DNA of 64,000 bases from Desertivirga arenae (GTDB lineage: Bacteria; Bacteroidota; Bacteroidia; Sphingobacteriales; Sphingobacteriaceae), in the NCBI RefSeq assembly GCF_017355785.1, contig NZ_JAFEWE010000001.1:806001-870000 (forward strand), in the 5' to 3' direction. This document shows, one piece after another, positions 1 through 10,154 of this stretch; within the stretch, counting starts at the first letter, position 1, and the number at the start of each line of letters is the position of its first letter. Under the pieces are notes generated by a model, which searched no databases, was not told the origin of the DNA, and saw only the letters and a list, made by a program, of their open reading frames with translations. The translations under genes were made by a program, and so were the position numbers.

Positions 1-35
1 AAATGTCGGTTTTTATATTTATCTACATCTTTAAT

Positions 36-287
36 TTACTTTTTTACATTATTACCTTCATTTTCATTCTTTGTATTCAATGTCTCCGGTTCTGGCGTCA
101 AACCCTTCTCAGGTGCGATAGTAAAAGAGGGCTCAGAGGAATCTATGGCCTGCTGATAACGTTCCATATCAGAATCGTAATCGTTCTTATTAGCACTTTT
201 ATTGCTGTTATCTACAGTATTGTCATGGGCAGGCTTATCCACCTCTCTTTCTTGATTTTCTAAAGAATCGTTTTCCTCAGTGTTCAT
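36..287 (-). CDS. Small acidic hydrophilic protein, unknown function
   Basis: An 83-residue protein rich in Asp, Glu, Asn and Lys, with no hydrophobic segment, no signal peptide and no cysteine, so probably cytosolic and largely disordered. I do not recognise a domain. A second protein of the same character (67 residues, 22201-22404 minus) lies elsewhere in the window. Such small charged proteins are common in Sphingobacteriaceae and are usually left as hypothetical. The frame is open over its whole length with an ATG start. An overlapping plus-strand frame (3-263) reads as strongly hydrophobic and low complexity, as expected for the antisense of an acidic gene. Moderate confidence that it is translated; no function can be assigned. 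Confidence 0.5.
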   Translation of the reverse strand: MNTEENDSLENQEREVDKPAHDNTVDNSNKSANKNDYDSDMERYQQAIDSSEPSFTIAPEKGLTPEPETLNTKNENEGNNVKK

Positions 288-397
288 AATTCATCGTTTT
301 CTATTAAAAACACTTGCGCAAGACTTTGTTTTGAACAATAAATTTTAATTAGGCAGGAACAATCCCTTATAAAACTGAGTTTACGGTCATAAACGAA

Positions 398-1294
398 ATG
401 CCCTCATCTAAACTCCCTATATATAGCGCGTTAGTGGCAAATCTTCTAATTGCCGTGACCAAATTTATTGCAGCTGCTGCTACAGGTAGTTCAGCTATGC
501 TCTCTGAAGGAATACATTCAGTGGTCGATTCTACCAATGAAGTTCTATTGCTTCTGGGGATAAGCAAAAGCAAGAAGCCGGCGGATGAGAAACGACCCTT
601 CGGGTACGGCAAAGAGCTGTACTTCTGGGCATTTATAGTTTCTATCCTCATATTTGGAGTAGGTGGCGGAATATCCTTTTATGAGGGAGTTACTCATATC
701 CAACATCCCGAAACAATTAAAGATCCTAAATGGAATTACTATGTACTTGCGATCGCTATTGTTTTTGATGGAATATCTTTCATCACAGCTATACGCGAGT
801 TTAATCGGCAACGAGGGACAATGCCTTTCTGGTTAGCCGTGCGCAAAAGTAAGGATCCTTCAACATTTGTCGTTCTTTTTGAGGACGCGGCAGACGTTCT
901 GGGACTTTTGGTGGCCTTTCTTGGAGTCTATTTGGGACATACGTTAAAAAACCCCTATCTGGATGGAATCGCTTCTATCATTATCGGTTTAATCCTAACG
1001 TCTGTATCACTTCTACTCGCAAAAGAAAGTCGCAGCCTGCTTATGGGTGAAAGCGCAGAAAAAGAGATTTTAGACGGCCTGATAACCATAACCCAAAATG
1101 ATGCAGCAGTTAGAAGCGTAGTTCAGCCTTTGTCTATGTATATGGCGCCCGACGAAATTATTTTATTACTCAAAGTGAAGTTTGATGTTAAGTGCTCGGC
1201 GATGGAAGTAACCCAGGCAATAGAGCGGATACGAGGAAAAATTCAGCGAGAGTTTCCAACTATAAAACAACTTTACATCGAACCTGAATGTTAA
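398..1294 (+). CDS. Cation diffusion facilitator (CDF) family metal transporter
   Basis: A 298-residue inner-membrane transporter that would export a divalent metal (Zn, Co, Fe or Mn) in exchange for protons. Hydrophobic helices start about residue 8. Helix 2 carries the H-x3-D pair in GIHSVVDSTNE (about residues 38-48) and helix 5 carries the acidic pair in FEDAADVLG, together the usual CDF metal site; the C-terminal 80 residues form the soluble CDF tail. An HxxxD rather than DxxxD site favours zinc or a broad range (inference). The YGKELYFWAF stretch resembles the SLC30A9-like branch. It is followed after 14 bp by an outer-membrane transporter-like gene, so the two may form an efflux pair. 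Confidence 0.88.
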   Translation: MPSSKLPIYSALVANLLIAVTKFIAAAATGSSAMLSEGIHSVVDSTNEVLLLLGISKSKKPADEKRPFGYGKELYFWAFIVSILIFGVGGGISFYEGVTHIQHPETIKDPKWNYYVLAIAIVFDGISFITAIREFNRQRGTMPFWLAVRKSKDPSTFVVLFEDAADVLGLLVAFLGVYLGHTLKNPYLDGIASIIIGLILTSVSLLLAKESRSLLMGESAEKEILDGLITITQNDAAVRSVVQPLSMYMAPDEIILLLKVKFDVKCSAMEVTQAIERIRGKIQREFPTIKQLYIEPEC

Positions 1295-1308
1295 TACTAA
1301 TCTCCCTT

Positions 1309-2109
1309 ATGAAAAAAACATTGATTCTAACCCTGACTATTTTAACCTTATGTACTATACGCAATAAAAGCCTATCTCAGGAAAAACCTGACGAAATGGA
1401 TACCGACCGTCCAAATAGGACAGAGACACCAAAGACCGTAAAGAAAGGTCATTTTCAGTACGAGACCGATTTATTATTGCGAGAAAATAAAACCACAGGC
1501 TCGGATAAAGAAAAGGATTGGTTATATAACCAGGCAAACTTGAAGCTGGGGTTATTCAAAAATACTGATGTGCAACTTATAGCTCAGACGTATGGCAAAG
1601 AAAGCACGACTGAAATTAATACGGGAATAACTCAATCACGGGAAGGCTTCGGAGATATAATACTTAGAGTAAAGCAAAATATCAAAGGGAATAAGCAAGG
1701 ATCATTTGCTGTAGCCCTTGTCCCCTATTTTAAAATCCCCACCAGCACCTTTTCCGACAACCAGAGGTATGAAGGAGGACTTCTCCTTCCGATGAGGGTT
1801 AAATTACCGGGGGAATGGGAATTGAGTTTCCAGGTCGAAGCTGACCGGTTGAAAGACAGTGAAGGGGAAGGCATGCACACAGAATTTTTACAATCAATAA
1901 ATTTAAATCACGATATAGTGAGAAAGTTAAAGGCATTTGCTGAAACCTATTACACGTTTAACTTTAAAGATCACCACTGGAACAATTTTCTTGATGCTGC
2001 CTTACAAGTTGAAATAAAAGAAAATTTCAAAATAGATGGAGGTTTCAACTACGGAATCCAAAAAGATGCGGAGAAAAATGTCTTCTTAGGTGCTGCCTTT
2101 TGTTTCTAG
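1309..2109 (+). CDS. Outer-membrane beta-barrel, MetA-pathway/transporter-like
   Basis: A secreted protein of about 266 residues. I chose the ATG at 1309 (MKKTLILTLTILTL) over an in-frame start at 1288, because the former gives a clean signal peptide with cleavage near SLSQ-E and the latter overlaps the CDF stop codon. After DTDRPNRTETP, a motif common in Bacteroidota members of the 'phenol MetA degradation/transporter' barrel family (PF13557-like), the sequence alternates as expected for a beta-barrel and ends in an aromatic residue (AAFCF). Likely a small outer-membrane channel; its substrate is unknown. Placement 14 bp after the CDF gene suggests co-transcription and possibly a link with metal export (inference). 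Confidence 0.68.
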   Translation: MKKTLILTLTILTLCTIRNKSLSQEKPDEMDTDRPNRTETPKTVKKGHFQYETDLLLRENKTTGSDKEKDWLYNQANLKLGLFKNTDVQLIAQTYGKESTTEINTGITQSREGFGDIILRVKQNIKGNKQGSFAVALVPYFKIPTSTFSDNQRYEGGLLLPMRVKLPGEWELSFQVEADRLKDSEGEGMHTEFLQSINLNHDIVRKLKAFAETYYTFNFKDHHWNNFLDAALQVEIKENFKIDGGFNYGIQKDAEKNVFLGAAFCF

Positions 2110-2426
2110 CTTTGCTCAACCCACTTTCATTATTACGTTTATGAATTGGCAACGTCAACCATTCCTGGCACTGATAGAAACATAGAAGCAAAAAAAGAAA
2201 CTATAAACTTGAAATGTGAAATAACTTCACAATTTTCACTTCTTACTCAGCTCTGTAAAACAATTAAGTAGTGTTGTTGTTATACTACTTAACATCTTAG
2301 CAAGATAATTATAAAAATATTGCCAGCTAAGAAAAACTTAACTCACTTTATTAACAATATCTTAAAATCAAAAAAATATTTTGGTTATTTAGAGTAGTTA
2401 ACTTTAAACTGTAAAATTAATAGAAC
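2110..2426. other. Intergenic region of 317 bp with an inverted repeat
   Basis: No open frame of note and no tRNA-like fold were seen. It contains a perfect 9-bp inverted repeat, TTAAGTAGT at 2264-2272 and ACTACTTAA at 2284-2292 with an 11-nt spacer. Near the next gene there is a promoter-like pair, TTGG at 2381 and TAACTTTA at 2399-2406 (consensus TAnnTTTG, one mismatch). The repeat has no T-run after it, so an operator or RNA structure is more likely than a terminator. Confidence 0.4.
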
Positions 2427-2630
2427 ATGAAACTATCAAGCATAGAGATTACGGAAAACGAATATCTGATCAAATTAAACAAAGAAGATTTCGACCTTTC
2501 ATTCATAAACACTCTTGTCAAAAGAATTCAAGCAGAGACTTTTTTCAATTTCGATTCCGTAAGCGACGATGATATAATTAGCAGGAACAGAGACAGAGGT
2601 CCATATTTCGATCACCTGGATGATAAGTAA
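2427..2630 (+). CDS. Small hypothetical protein, 67 residues
   Basis: A soluble, acidic 67-residue protein beginning MKLSSIEITENEYLI; the first half looks like a short beta/alpha unit and the C-terminus is polar (RNRDRGPYFDHLDDK). It has a plausible upstream promoter (TAACTTTA at 2399-2406) and its own long leader with an inverted repeat. The pattern of an N-terminal 'S-I-E-I-T-E-N-x-Y-L-I-K-L' strand recalls small Bacteroidota proteins that sit with toxin-antitoxin or DUF families, but I cannot place it in one. No partner gene is adjacent on the same strand. Function unknown. Confidence 0.5.
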   Translation: MKLSSIEITENEYLIKLNKEDFDLSFINTLVKRIQAETFFNFDSVSDDDIISRNRDRGPYFDHLDDK

Positions 2631-2890
2631 AATCATTCGGTGATCCTTTGCCTTGAAAACAAGCCTGTCTATCTCCTACCCTCTTTTCAAATTTACAACT
2701 AAACATCCTCTGGATGAACAACCGTTCATTTAGGGCTTTACGTGGGCGCTTTTAATAAAACCTCCGCGAGCTGAACTTGCAAATAGCCAACCTTTTTCGT
2801 AAGGCCACAAAAAAACAATTAATTATCTCAATACAGGGTGGGCTTTCACAAAAAAAGCCCTCATTAAGGGCCTTATTTATTTACAAACGA
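2631..2890. other. Intergenic region with a minus-strand terminator
   Basis: About 260 bp between the small plus-strand gene and the minus-strand TPR-like gene. Apart from the terminator at 2849-2873, I see no gene or RNA. Confidence 0.4.
2849..2873 (-). terminator. Intrinsic terminator of the membrane/TPR protein gene
   Basis: Read on the minus strand: GCCCT, a 5-nt loop, AGGGC, then a run of seven T. It lies 18 bp past the stop of the 2891-3448 gene. Confidence 0.7.
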
Positions 2891-3448
2891 TTATCTTCTG
2901 AAACCACCACCACCTCTAGACTGAACAACGGTTTTATCCATTTGCACCATCTGGCCTTGCATCATTTTTATCTGCTCGGCAAGCAGTTTGTTTTTATCCG
3001 CTTTTTTAGCCTCCTGCAAGTACATCTGAGCCTCTCTTTTATTTCTTTTTGCCATTGCAATGCCTGCAAGGCTCAACTTTGCTAAAGCAACATTGTGATC
3101 CATGGTCATGCCCAACGACAAAGCTTTCTTGAAAAACTTCTCAGACTGCATAGGTGCTCTGCGAGATTCTATCAATCCCAATAACAAGTGATAGTATCCA
3201 TGCTGTTGCTTTATCAACTCCTTCTCGTAATTCTTTATATTGTTAAGCCATTTTTCAGCTCCGTCCATATTCTCCTTTCTAAGGTAAAATTGAGCCAGAA
3301 GCATTTTCTCGTTAAAAAAGAAAGTAACAAATACAAGTATTGATATAAGCAGAGCAAGTATGCCCCATGCCCAGTGTCCAAAAACAAATAGTGTTACCGC
3401 AGCACCCAACACCGCAAAAGCTATAATTAACCTTAAAATATTTGGCAT
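2891..3448 (-). CDS. Membrane-anchored TPR-like protein, unknown function
   Basis: About 185 residues counted from the ATG at 3448 (MPNILRLIIAFAVLG); the frame extends upstream to 3505 but the nearer start places the hydrophobic region at the N-terminus as expected. Two membrane helices (roughly residues 4-45) are followed by a helical repeat region (FYLRKENMDGAEKWLNNI, ALAKLSLAGIAMAKRNKREA) of TPR type, and a basic Gly/Arg tail GGGGFRR. The protein would sit in the inner membrane with the helices in the cytoplasm or periplasm. Such proteins are frequent unnamed genes in Sphingobacteriaceae. Divergent from ung with a short shared upstream region. Function not known. Confidence 0.65.
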   Translation of the reverse strand: MPNILRLIIAFAVLGAAVTLFVFGHWAWGILALLISILVFVTFFFNEKMLLAQFYLRKENMDGAEKWLNNIKNYEKELIKQQHGYYHLLLGLIESRRAPMQSEKFFKKALSLGMTMDHNVALAKLSLAGIAMAKRNKREAQMYLQEAKKADKNKLLAEQIKMMQGQMVQMDKTVVQSRGGGGFRR

Positions 3449-3519
3449 TTCTAATATTTCTTTATTTTGTGGCGCAAATATCTGCTTATTAAACTGCTTA
3501 AACAAGAAAACAGCGAATT

Positions 3520-4188
3520 ATGGCAATTCAAATAGAAGAATCCTGGAAAGAGCTTTTGGAAGATGAATTTGAGAAGGATTATATGATTAAACTGCGGTCC
3601 TTTCTGAAGACAGAAAAAGATTCAGGAAAACTAATTTACCCTCCAGGCACCCTGATTTTTAATGCTTTTAATCACACTCCTGTACCTGATGTTAAAGTAG
3701 TTATTATTGGCCAAGATCCCTACCATGGTCCCAAACAGGCTCATGGACTTTCATTCTCGGTTCAACAAAATGTTTCCATACCGCCATCGTTAAGGAATAT
3801 TTTTAAAGAACTGGCAGCCGACATAGACGGATTTAAGCCTCCTATTCATGGCGATCTTACAAAATGGGCAGATCAAGGAGTGTTGCTTTTAAACGCTGTC
3901 TTAACGGTAAGGGCAGGGGAAGCTGCGTCACATCAAAATAAGGGTTGGGAACAGTTTACAGATACAGCAATTTCGAAACTGGCAGAGAAGCGCGAGGGAT
4001 TAATCTTTTTATTATGGGGGAAGTTTGCCCAATCGAAGGCAAATTTCATTGATATTAAAAAACATTTTATTCTTAAAGCCCCTCACCCTTCCCCTTTAGC
4101 ACAGGGCTTTTTAGGATGCAGACATTTCTCCAAAACAAATGAAATTTTAGTACAACAGGGCAAGTCACCAATAGACTGGCAAATATAA
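3520..4188 (+). CDS. ung: Uracil-DNA glycosylase, family 1
   Basis: A 222-residue cytosolic base-excision repair enzyme that removes uracil from DNA. The water-activating motif GQDPYHGPKQAHGLSFS is at residues 64-80, with Asp66 as catalytic base and Tyr68 shielding the 5-methyl position, and the C-terminal HPSPLA loop (His about 189) completes the active site. Length matches the family (about 220-230). The ATG at 3520 begins close to the start of the divergent gene; the gap between the two start codons is only 71 bp, so their promoters must overlap. No operon partner. Confidence 0.97.
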   Translation: MAIQIEESWKELLEDEFEKDYMIKLRSFLKTEKDSGKLIYPPGTLIFNAFNHTPVPDVKVVIIGQDPYHGPKQAHGLSFSVQQNVSIPPSLRNIFKELAADIDGFKPPIHGDLTKWADQGVLLLNAVLTVRAGEAASHQNKGWEQFTDTAISKLAEKREGLIFLLWGKFAQSKANFIDIKKHFILKAPHPSPLAQGFLGCRHFSKTNEILVQQGKSPIDWQI

Positions 4189-4223
4189 AATTGTAGTTAG
4201 TCGTATTTTAGGGAGAATTCAAC

Positions 4224-4604
4224 CTAATGAACCATCCCTCCTTCTCTTTTCAAATAGGCCTCTTCAACTACCTTCTCCAAAAGATCCAGGTCAAACGGCT
4301 TCGGAAGAGCATAATCTGCTCCCGCCTCACTTGCAAGATGATTTATATCGTTATTAGCTGTGATATACACTACCGGAATACTTCTAAAGGGCGGATGACT
4401 TTTAATTGTTTTGGTTGCTGTAATCCCTCCTGTTCCGGGGATCCAATTATCCATAAGGATCACAGAAGGATGAGAACTTTCAACCTGATCTAAAATGTCA
4501 TTAACGTGAGTTGTTGTAAAAACTTCCCAACCCGCGTCGGCTAATACAAATTCAATAATGTCTAAAATATCCTGTTCGTCGTCACAGACCAGCACTCTTT
4601 TCAT
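4224..4604 (-). CDS. Stand-alone response-regulator receiver protein
   Basis: A 126-residue single receiver (REC) domain without an output domain. The acidic pair is Asp8-Asp9, the phosphoacceptor is Asp52 in ILMDNW, the conserved Thr/Ser is Thr82 in YITAN, and Lys102 sits in the PKPF loop. All phosphorylation residues are therefore present. It would act by protein-protein contact in a phosphorelay or in chemotaxis-like signalling. No histidine kinase is encoded nearby. It is divergent from glgE with 197 bp between starts, which may be coincidence or may link signalling to glucan synthesis (inference). Confidence 0.92.
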   Translation of the reverse strand: MKRVLVCDDEQDILDIIEFVLADAGWEVFTTTHVNDILDQVESSHPSVILMDNWIPGTGGITATKTIKSHPPFRSIPVVYITANNDINHLASEAGADYALPKPFDLDLLEKVVEEAYLKREGGMVH

Positions 4605-4801
4605 ATAACTACCCCAACCTCTAACACCAAAGAACAGAAATCGTTCTAAAAAAAATCATTTTCTATGCTTGCACCTATTACGAAACTTGTCGTGTAGCAT
4701 CAGATCACCTTTCTCACACTTTCGCAAACTTTTACACTGATGAAAAGTTTTCTGCTAGAACCTATGTAAGACAACTAATTGTCTGCTTAAAACATCTGCT
4801 A

Positions 4802-6763
4802 ATGAATCCTAACGGTAGAAAAAGAGTAATTATTACTGCTATATCACCACAGGTTGAAGGTGGTATTTATCCTGCTAAGGCAGCGATACATGAAGATTTG
4901 CTCATTTCCGCAAGCATATTTGCCGACGGTCACGATGAAGTGGCCGCCGCAGTTGAATTAAGGAAAGCTAATGAAGATAAATGGACTGAAATTCCACTAC
5001 AATTCGTCATTAATGATCACTGGGAAACCCTTGTTGAAGCCACTGAAATCGGTTTTTTCAGCTATCGCATACGAGGTTGGATAGATCATTTTACAACCTG
5101 GCAGCTCGGCTTACGAAAAAAATTTGAGGCTGGTCAAGACATCTCGGTGGAGTTATTGATTGGTGTTGAAATGCTGGAACAGGCAGCCAGGATCGCAGAG
5201 AAAACAGATGCTGGAACCTTAGCGAAGTGGGCGAATACTATCAAAAAGAATGAGGATGTTCAGACTTCGGTAGCCCTTGCCTCCGGAGATGAAGTATCGA
5301 AATTGGTTAGGAAATATCGCGACCAGACTTTAGATACTATCAGCCCGGAATATCCCTTTGAAGTGGAGAGGAAAAAAGCAGCTTTCAGTACATGGTACGA
5401 GCTATTTCCAAGGTCTACATCTCCTGAGCCTTCCAGGCACGGCACATTTCAGGACGTGAAAGAAATACTGCCACGGGTTGCTAAATTAGGATTTGATGTC
5501 CTTTATTTCCCTCCAATACATCCTATTGGAGAGGTTAACCGCAAAGGAAAAAACAATTCATTAACTACAGAACCTGGAGAACCTGGATCGCCATGGGCGA
5601 TAGGAAATCGACTGGGAGGACATAAAGACATCCATCCCGAACTTGGCACTCTCCAAGACTTCAAAGAATTGGTTCAGGAAGCCAAAAAATTAGACATAGA
5701 GATAGCAATGGATATTGCTTATCAATGTGCTCCCGACCATCCATATGTAATAGAACATCCTTCATGGTTCAAATGGCGCCCGGATGGAACAGTACAATAT
5801 GCCGAAAACCCTCCGAAAAAATATGAAGACATCTTGCCAATTAATTTCGAAACAGAGGATTGGGAGAATCTCTGGAATGAATTAAAAAGTGTTATAGATT
5901 ACTGGATAGAACAGGGCATTACTATCTTCCGAATAGACAACCCTCATACTAAAGCCTTCCCATTTTGGGAGTGGATGATTAGAGAGGTTAGAACAAGGCA
6001 TCCGGAAGTGATCTTTCTGGCTGAGGCATTTACCCGTCCACGAAGAATGGAACGACTAGCGAAAGCGGGATTCAACCAGTCATATACCTACTTCACCTGG
6101 CGAAATACCAAATATGAATTGGAAGAATATATGACAGAAATAACGAAGACAGAACAACGGTACTACTTTCGCCCCAACTTCTGGCCTAACACCCCTGATA
6201 TCCTTCCTCCCGAGTTAACTTATGGTGGAGAAAATGCCCATATCCTACGTGTACTTTTAGCCGCTACGCTCTCCTCAAACTACGGTTTATATGGTCCTGT
6301 TTACGAATTCGGATTAAATACTCCTCGACCAGGCAAGGAAGAATATATCGATAACGAAAAATACGAAATAAAACACTGGGACTGGAACCAATACACCCGT
6401 ATCAAAGAAGTTATTGGCCGAATAAATCGGATCAGGAAACAAAACCCTGCTCTGCAATCTACGTGGAACATCAGCCTTGCACCAACATCTAATGATAGTA
6501 TTATCTGCTATGCAAAAACAGATAAGAAGTCTAAAAATGCATTGATAATGGCTGCTAATCTAGACGTTAATAACACCCAGGGAGCCATGGTTAAAGTACC
6601 ATTGCAGGAACTTGGATTGAACTATGAGCAGCCTTATACTGTTCATGATTTACTTAGTGGAAGTAAATACACCTGGTATGGCGAATGGAATTATGTGGAA
6701 TTAAATCCGTACGAAATGCCGGCCCATGTTTTTCGAGTAGAACAGGCAGAAGCAGAGCTATAA
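4802..6763 (+). CDS. glgE: Alpha-1,4-glucan:maltose-1-phosphate maltosyltransferase
   Basis: A 653-residue GH13_3 enzyme that adds maltosyl units from alpha-maltose-1-phosphate to the non-reducing ends of alpha-1,4-glucan, with release of phosphate. The N-terminal immunoglobulin-like domain (about 1-125) is followed by a helical insert (130-180) and the TIM barrel with PIHPIGEVNRKGKNN (residues 238-252), a GlgE hallmark. The catalytic nucleophile is Asp379 in FRIDNPHTK, the acid/base is Glu408 in LAEAF, and the third acid is Asp466 in NTPDIL. Next come RRMERLAKAGFNQSYTYF and a C-terminal beta domain. Length agrees with characterised GlgE (about 660-700). It heads a three-gene cluster with the trehalose synthase-maltokinase fusion and glgB. 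Confidence 0.95.
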   Translation: MNPNGRKRVIITAISPQVEGGIYPAKAAIHEDLLISASIFADGHDEVAAAVELRKANEDKWTEIPLQFVINDHWETLVEATEIGFFSYRIRGWIDHFTTWQLGLRKKFEAGQDISVELLIGVEMLEQAARIAEKTDAGTLAKWANTIKKNEDVQTSVALASGDEVSKLVRKYRDQTLDTISPEYPFEVERKKAAFSTWYELFPRSTSPEPSRHGTFQDVKEILPRVAKLGFDVLYFPPIHPIGEVNRKGKNNSLTTEPGEPGSPWAIGNRLGGHKDIHPELGTLQDFKELVQEAKKLDIEIAMDIAYQCAPDHPYVIEHPSWFKWRPDGTVQYAENPPKKYEDILPINFETEDWENLWNELKSVIDYWIEQGITIFRIDNPHTKAFPFWEWMIREVRTRHPEVIFLAEAFTRPRRMERLAKAGFNQSYTYFTWRNTKYELEEYMTEITKTEQRYYFRPNFWPNTPDILPPELTYGGENAHILRVLLAATLSSNYGLYGPVYEFGLNTPRPGKEEYIDNEKYEIKHWDWNQYTRIKEVIGRINRIRKQNPALQSTWNISLAPTSNDSIICYAKTDKKSKNALIMAANLDVNNTQGAMVKVPLQELGLNYEQPYTVHDLLSGSKYTWYGEWNYVELNPYEMPAHVFRVEQAEAEL

Positions 6764-6816
6764 GAAAAACCATGGAACTCCAAATCGATTTTTTAAAATT
6801 TAACTGACATTCAGCT

Positions 6817-9800
6817 ATGCTTGACGATAAACTTCACTGGTATAAAGACGCAATTATTTACGAATTGCATATCAAGGCTTTCCGGGATGGGAACTGTGAT
6901 GGAATAGGAGATTTCAAGGGATTAATGGAACGCCTGGACTATCTTCAAAACCTTGGGGTGACCGCTATCTGGCTTCTCCCATTTTATCCCTCACCTTTAA
7001 AGGATGACGGCTACGATATAGCCGACTATTACAGTATCAATCCTTCCTACGGTGATATAGAAGAGTTCAAGGCTTTTTTGAAGGAGGCACATAAAAGGAA
7101 CCTCAAAGTAATTACAGAACTTGTTATAAATCATACCTCCGACCAGCATCCCTGGTTTCAAAGGGCAAGGCGCTCGCCCAAAGGATCACCCTACCGCGAT
7201 TATTATGTGTGGACAGATGACCCTAATCAGTTTCACGAAGTCCGTATTATATTTCAGGATTTTGAGGGCTCTAATTGGACTTGGGACCCGGTGGCGCAAC
7301 AATATTATTGGCATCGATTTTTCCACCATCAACCGGATTTAAATTACGACAATCCTTTAGTACAAGAAGAAGTATTCCGGGTTTTAGACTTTTGGTGTAA
7401 GCTTGGTGTCGATGGTTTCCGTCTGGATGCAGTCCCCTATCTCTTTGAGCGGGAAGGTACCAATTGCGAAAACCTACCGGAAACCCATGCTTTCCTTAAA
7501 AAGTTACGAAAACATGTAGACGAAAACTTTCCCGGAACCTTGCTTCTGGCCGAAGCGAACATGTGGCCCGAGGATTCTGCAGCATATTTTGGAGATGGAG
7601 ACGAATGCCATATGAATTATCACTTCCCTGTAATGCCCAGAATGTTTATGGCCTTGCAGATGGAAGACCGATACCCTATTACAGATATTTTTGATCAGAC
7701 TCCTGATATCCCGGAGACCTGCCAGTGGGCCATGTTTCTTCGAAACCATGACGAGCTAACGCTTGAAATGGTGACCGACGAGGAACGGGACTATATGTAC
7801 AAGGCCTACGTTAAAGACCCGAAAGCTAGAATTAACCTGGGGATCCGCCATAGATTGGCACCCCTAATGGAAAATAGCAGAGCAAAGATCGAACTATTAA
7901 ACTATCTTCTTTTCTCGCTCCCTGGTACTCCTGTCATCTATTATGGCGATGAAATAGGGATGGGTGATAACTTCTACCTTGGAGACAGAGATGGAGTAAG
8001 AACTCCTATGCAATGGTCAGCGGATAGGAATGCAGGATTTTCAGAAGCTAACCCTCATAAGCTTTATCTTCCAGTGATATTGGATCCTGCTTATCACTAT
8101 GAATCTGTTAACGTAGATATCCAAAGAGGTAATACAAACTCGCTGCTGTGGTGGACAAAGCGTATGATCAATATACGCAAGCAATACAAAGCCTTTAGTC
8201 GGGGAGATCTTAAGTTTATCCCAACAGAAAACTCAAAGATACTTGCCTTTACGAGAACGTATCAGGAAGAAACAATTCTTGTAATAGTAAACCTTTCAAG
8301 GTACTCTCAGCCTGCGGAAATAGACTTAAAAGATTTTAAAGGATATGTTCCGGTAGAGATCTTAAGTAAAAATAAATTCCCTTCTATCCTCGAGGATAAG
8401 CCGTATTTCTTTACACTAGGTCCGTTTGACTGCCATTGGTTCCAGCTTGAAAAAGTACATTTAGAAGTAACCGAGCGAAGAGATTTGCCCATAATAGAAC
8501 TATCTTCCTGGGAGGCAATCAGTAATGATCATCACCTGCGAGTGCTGGAAACCGAGATCTTCCCCGAATACCTGTTGAAGGTAAGATGGTTTGGAGGTAA
8601 AGCGCGTGGTATCGAAAGTGTTCGAATTGTAAACAAAGCCGAACTTCCTTCAGCACATTACCCCAGCCTTATTCTTATAGTAGAGGTAAATTACCAAAAC
8701 GGTTTACCGGAGACCTATCAGGTACCAGTAAGTTTCGCACCAGATAAGCTAGCGACTAAGTTATCATCGACAGCGCCTCAGTCCATCATTTGTCAGATAA
8801 AAATAGACGGGCATTTAGGCGCACTTTTCGACTCTGCCTTTAGTGAGGATTTCCAACAAGCACTGTTCAAGTATATGAGCGATCAAAGTACGGTGAAATT
8901 AACTGGTGGAGAACTTCGTTTTACAGGAAGCGAATTACTTAACACCTACGTGGCAGAGCATGATAAAGTCAAGTCAAAAGTTCTTTCAGCAGAACAAAGT
9001 AATAGCTCAATAACTTTCGATAATAAATTCTTCCTTAAACTTTACAGGAAGGTCGACACGGCTATTAACCCTGATCTTGAAATCAATAAGTTTCTGGCGG
9101 AATCCAACTTTGAGAATATCCCCCAATTGGCAGGATCTGTAGAGTGGAAGATCGGTAACTCTAATATGGTCCTTGGAATGATGCAGGAAATGGTGGAGAA
9201 TAGCGGCGATGCCTGGTCCTCTACCATAGATCGCTTAACTGCTTTTTATGAAGAGATCCTTTCAGGCACTACTGTGGAAGCTCCAACGGCCGATCTGAAG
9301 GGCTCTCTCACCGCTCCGGCGGCCTTCGAAGAGGTTCCTGAACAAATCAAAAAGCTACTTGATGCCACAATTGCAGAGAGAGTAGAACTACTAGGAAGGC
9401 GGACTGGAGAAATGCATAGGTTACTTGCTTCCAATAATGAAGATCCGGCATTTAAACCAGAGGAGTATTCCTTACACTATCAGCGATCACTTTTCTCATC
9501 ACTGCAATCACTTGTGAGAGCCACCTTCGATAATCAGCGAAGAAACTTGAATAAACTTCAGGGCGAGGCAAAAGATGAGGCACTTGAAGTTCTTGGAATG
9601 AGAGAAGAGATTCTGAGTACCTTCAAGCGGATTTATAGCAGGAAAATTGATGTAGTTAAAATACGGCTTCATGGTGATTACCATCTCGGACAAGTACTGT
9701 TTACAGGAAAGGACTACGTAATATTGGATTTTGAAGGAGAGCCGGCCAAAGCTTATAGTGAAAGACGATTAAAACGGTCAGCTTTGAGAGACGTAGCTGG

Positions 9801-10131
9801 AATGATACGCTCCTTTCACTATGCCGCATATGCAGGCCTCTTTCTTGATGATAAGATCAGCGAAGCTGATGCAGAGAGACTCATTCCGTATGCCGAGCAG
9901 TGGTATCATTACATGGCGGGCTTCTTTATGAAAGGATACCTCGAGACTGTAAAAGACACCATGATTATTCCCAAAGACAAGGAAAGTCTGGAAATACTGA
10001 TCCAAACTTTCCTGTTGGAGAAAGCGGTTTACGAACTGAATTACGAGTTAAATAACAGGCCTTCATGGGTCATCATCCCGATAAGGGGGATTAAAGCAAT
10101 ATTGGGAGAACAAACCCTTGCTAAAACATAA
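6817..10131 (+). CDS. treS: Trehalose synthase fused to maltokinase (TreS-Pep2)
   Basis: A 1104-residue two-domain enzyme. Residues 1 to about 550 are a GH13_16 trehalose synthase that interconverts trehalose and maltose: nucleophile Asp204 in [12 protein letters not shown], acid/base Glu246 in [11 protein letters not shown], and Asp312 in LRNHDELT. Residues about 570-1104 form a maltokinase that phosphorylates maltose with ATP: start region [10 protein letters not shown], catalytic HGDYHLGQ near residue 953, and the metal-binding DFEGEP near 970. The fusion channels trehalose through maltose to maltose-1-phosphate, the donor used by the upstream GlgE. It starts 53 bp after glgE stops and ends 23 bp before glgB, consistent with one operon. 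No frameshift is seen at the domain junction. Confidence 0.95.
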   Translation: MLDDKLHWYKDAIIYELHIKAFRDGNCDGIGDFKGLMERLDYLQNLGVTAIWLLPFYPSPLKDDGYDIADYYSINPSYGDIEEFKAFLKEAHKRNLKVITELVINHTSDQHPWFQRARRSPKGSPYRDYYVWTDDPNQFHEVRIIFQDFEGSNWTWDPVAQQYYWHRFFHHQPDLNYDNPLVQEEVFRVLDFWCKLGVDGFRLDAVPYLFEREGTNCENLPETHAFLKKLRKHVDENFPGTLLLAEANMWPEDSAAYFGDGDECHMNYHFPVMPRMFMALQMEDRYPITDIFDQTPDIPETCQWAMFLRNHDELTLEMVTDEERDYMYKAYVKDPKARINLGIRHRLAPLMENSRAKIELLNYLLFSLPGTPVIYYGDEIGMGDNFYLGDRDGVRTPMQWSADRNAGFSEANPHKLYLPVILDPAYHYESVNVDIQRGNTNSLLWWTKRMINIRKQYKAFSRGDLKFIPTENSKILAFTRTYQEETILVIVNLSRYSQPAEIDLKDFKGYVPVEILSKNKFPSILEDKPYFFTLGPFDCHWFQLEKVHLEVTERRDLPIIELSSWEAISNDHHLRVLETEIFPEYLLKVRWFGGKARGIESVRIVNKAELPSAHYPSLILIVEVNYQNGLPETYQVPVSFAPDKLATKLSSTAPQSIICQIKIDGHLGALFDSAFSEDFQQALFKYMSDQSTVKLTGGELRFTGSELLNTYVAEHDKVKSKVLSAEQSNSSITFDNKFFLKLYRKVDTAINPDLEINKFLAESNFENIPQLAGSVEWKIGNSNMVLGMMQEMVENSGDAWSSTIDRLTAFYEEILSGTTVEAPTADLKGSLTAPAAFEEVPEQIKKLLDATIAERVELLGRRTGEMHRLLASNNEDPAFKPEEYSLHYQRSLFSSLQSLVRATFDNQRRNLNKLQGEAKDEALEVLGMREEILSTFKRIYSRKIDVVKIRLHGDYHLGQVLFTGKDYVILDFEGEPAKAYSERRLKRSALRDVAGMIRSFHYAAYAGLFLDDKISEADAERLIPYAEQWYHYMAGFFMKGYLETVKDTMIIPKDKESLEILIQTFLLEKAVYELNYELNNRPSWVIIPIRGIKAILGEQTLAKT

Positions 10132-10154
10132 GCTTTCCTTACACACTTGCAACT

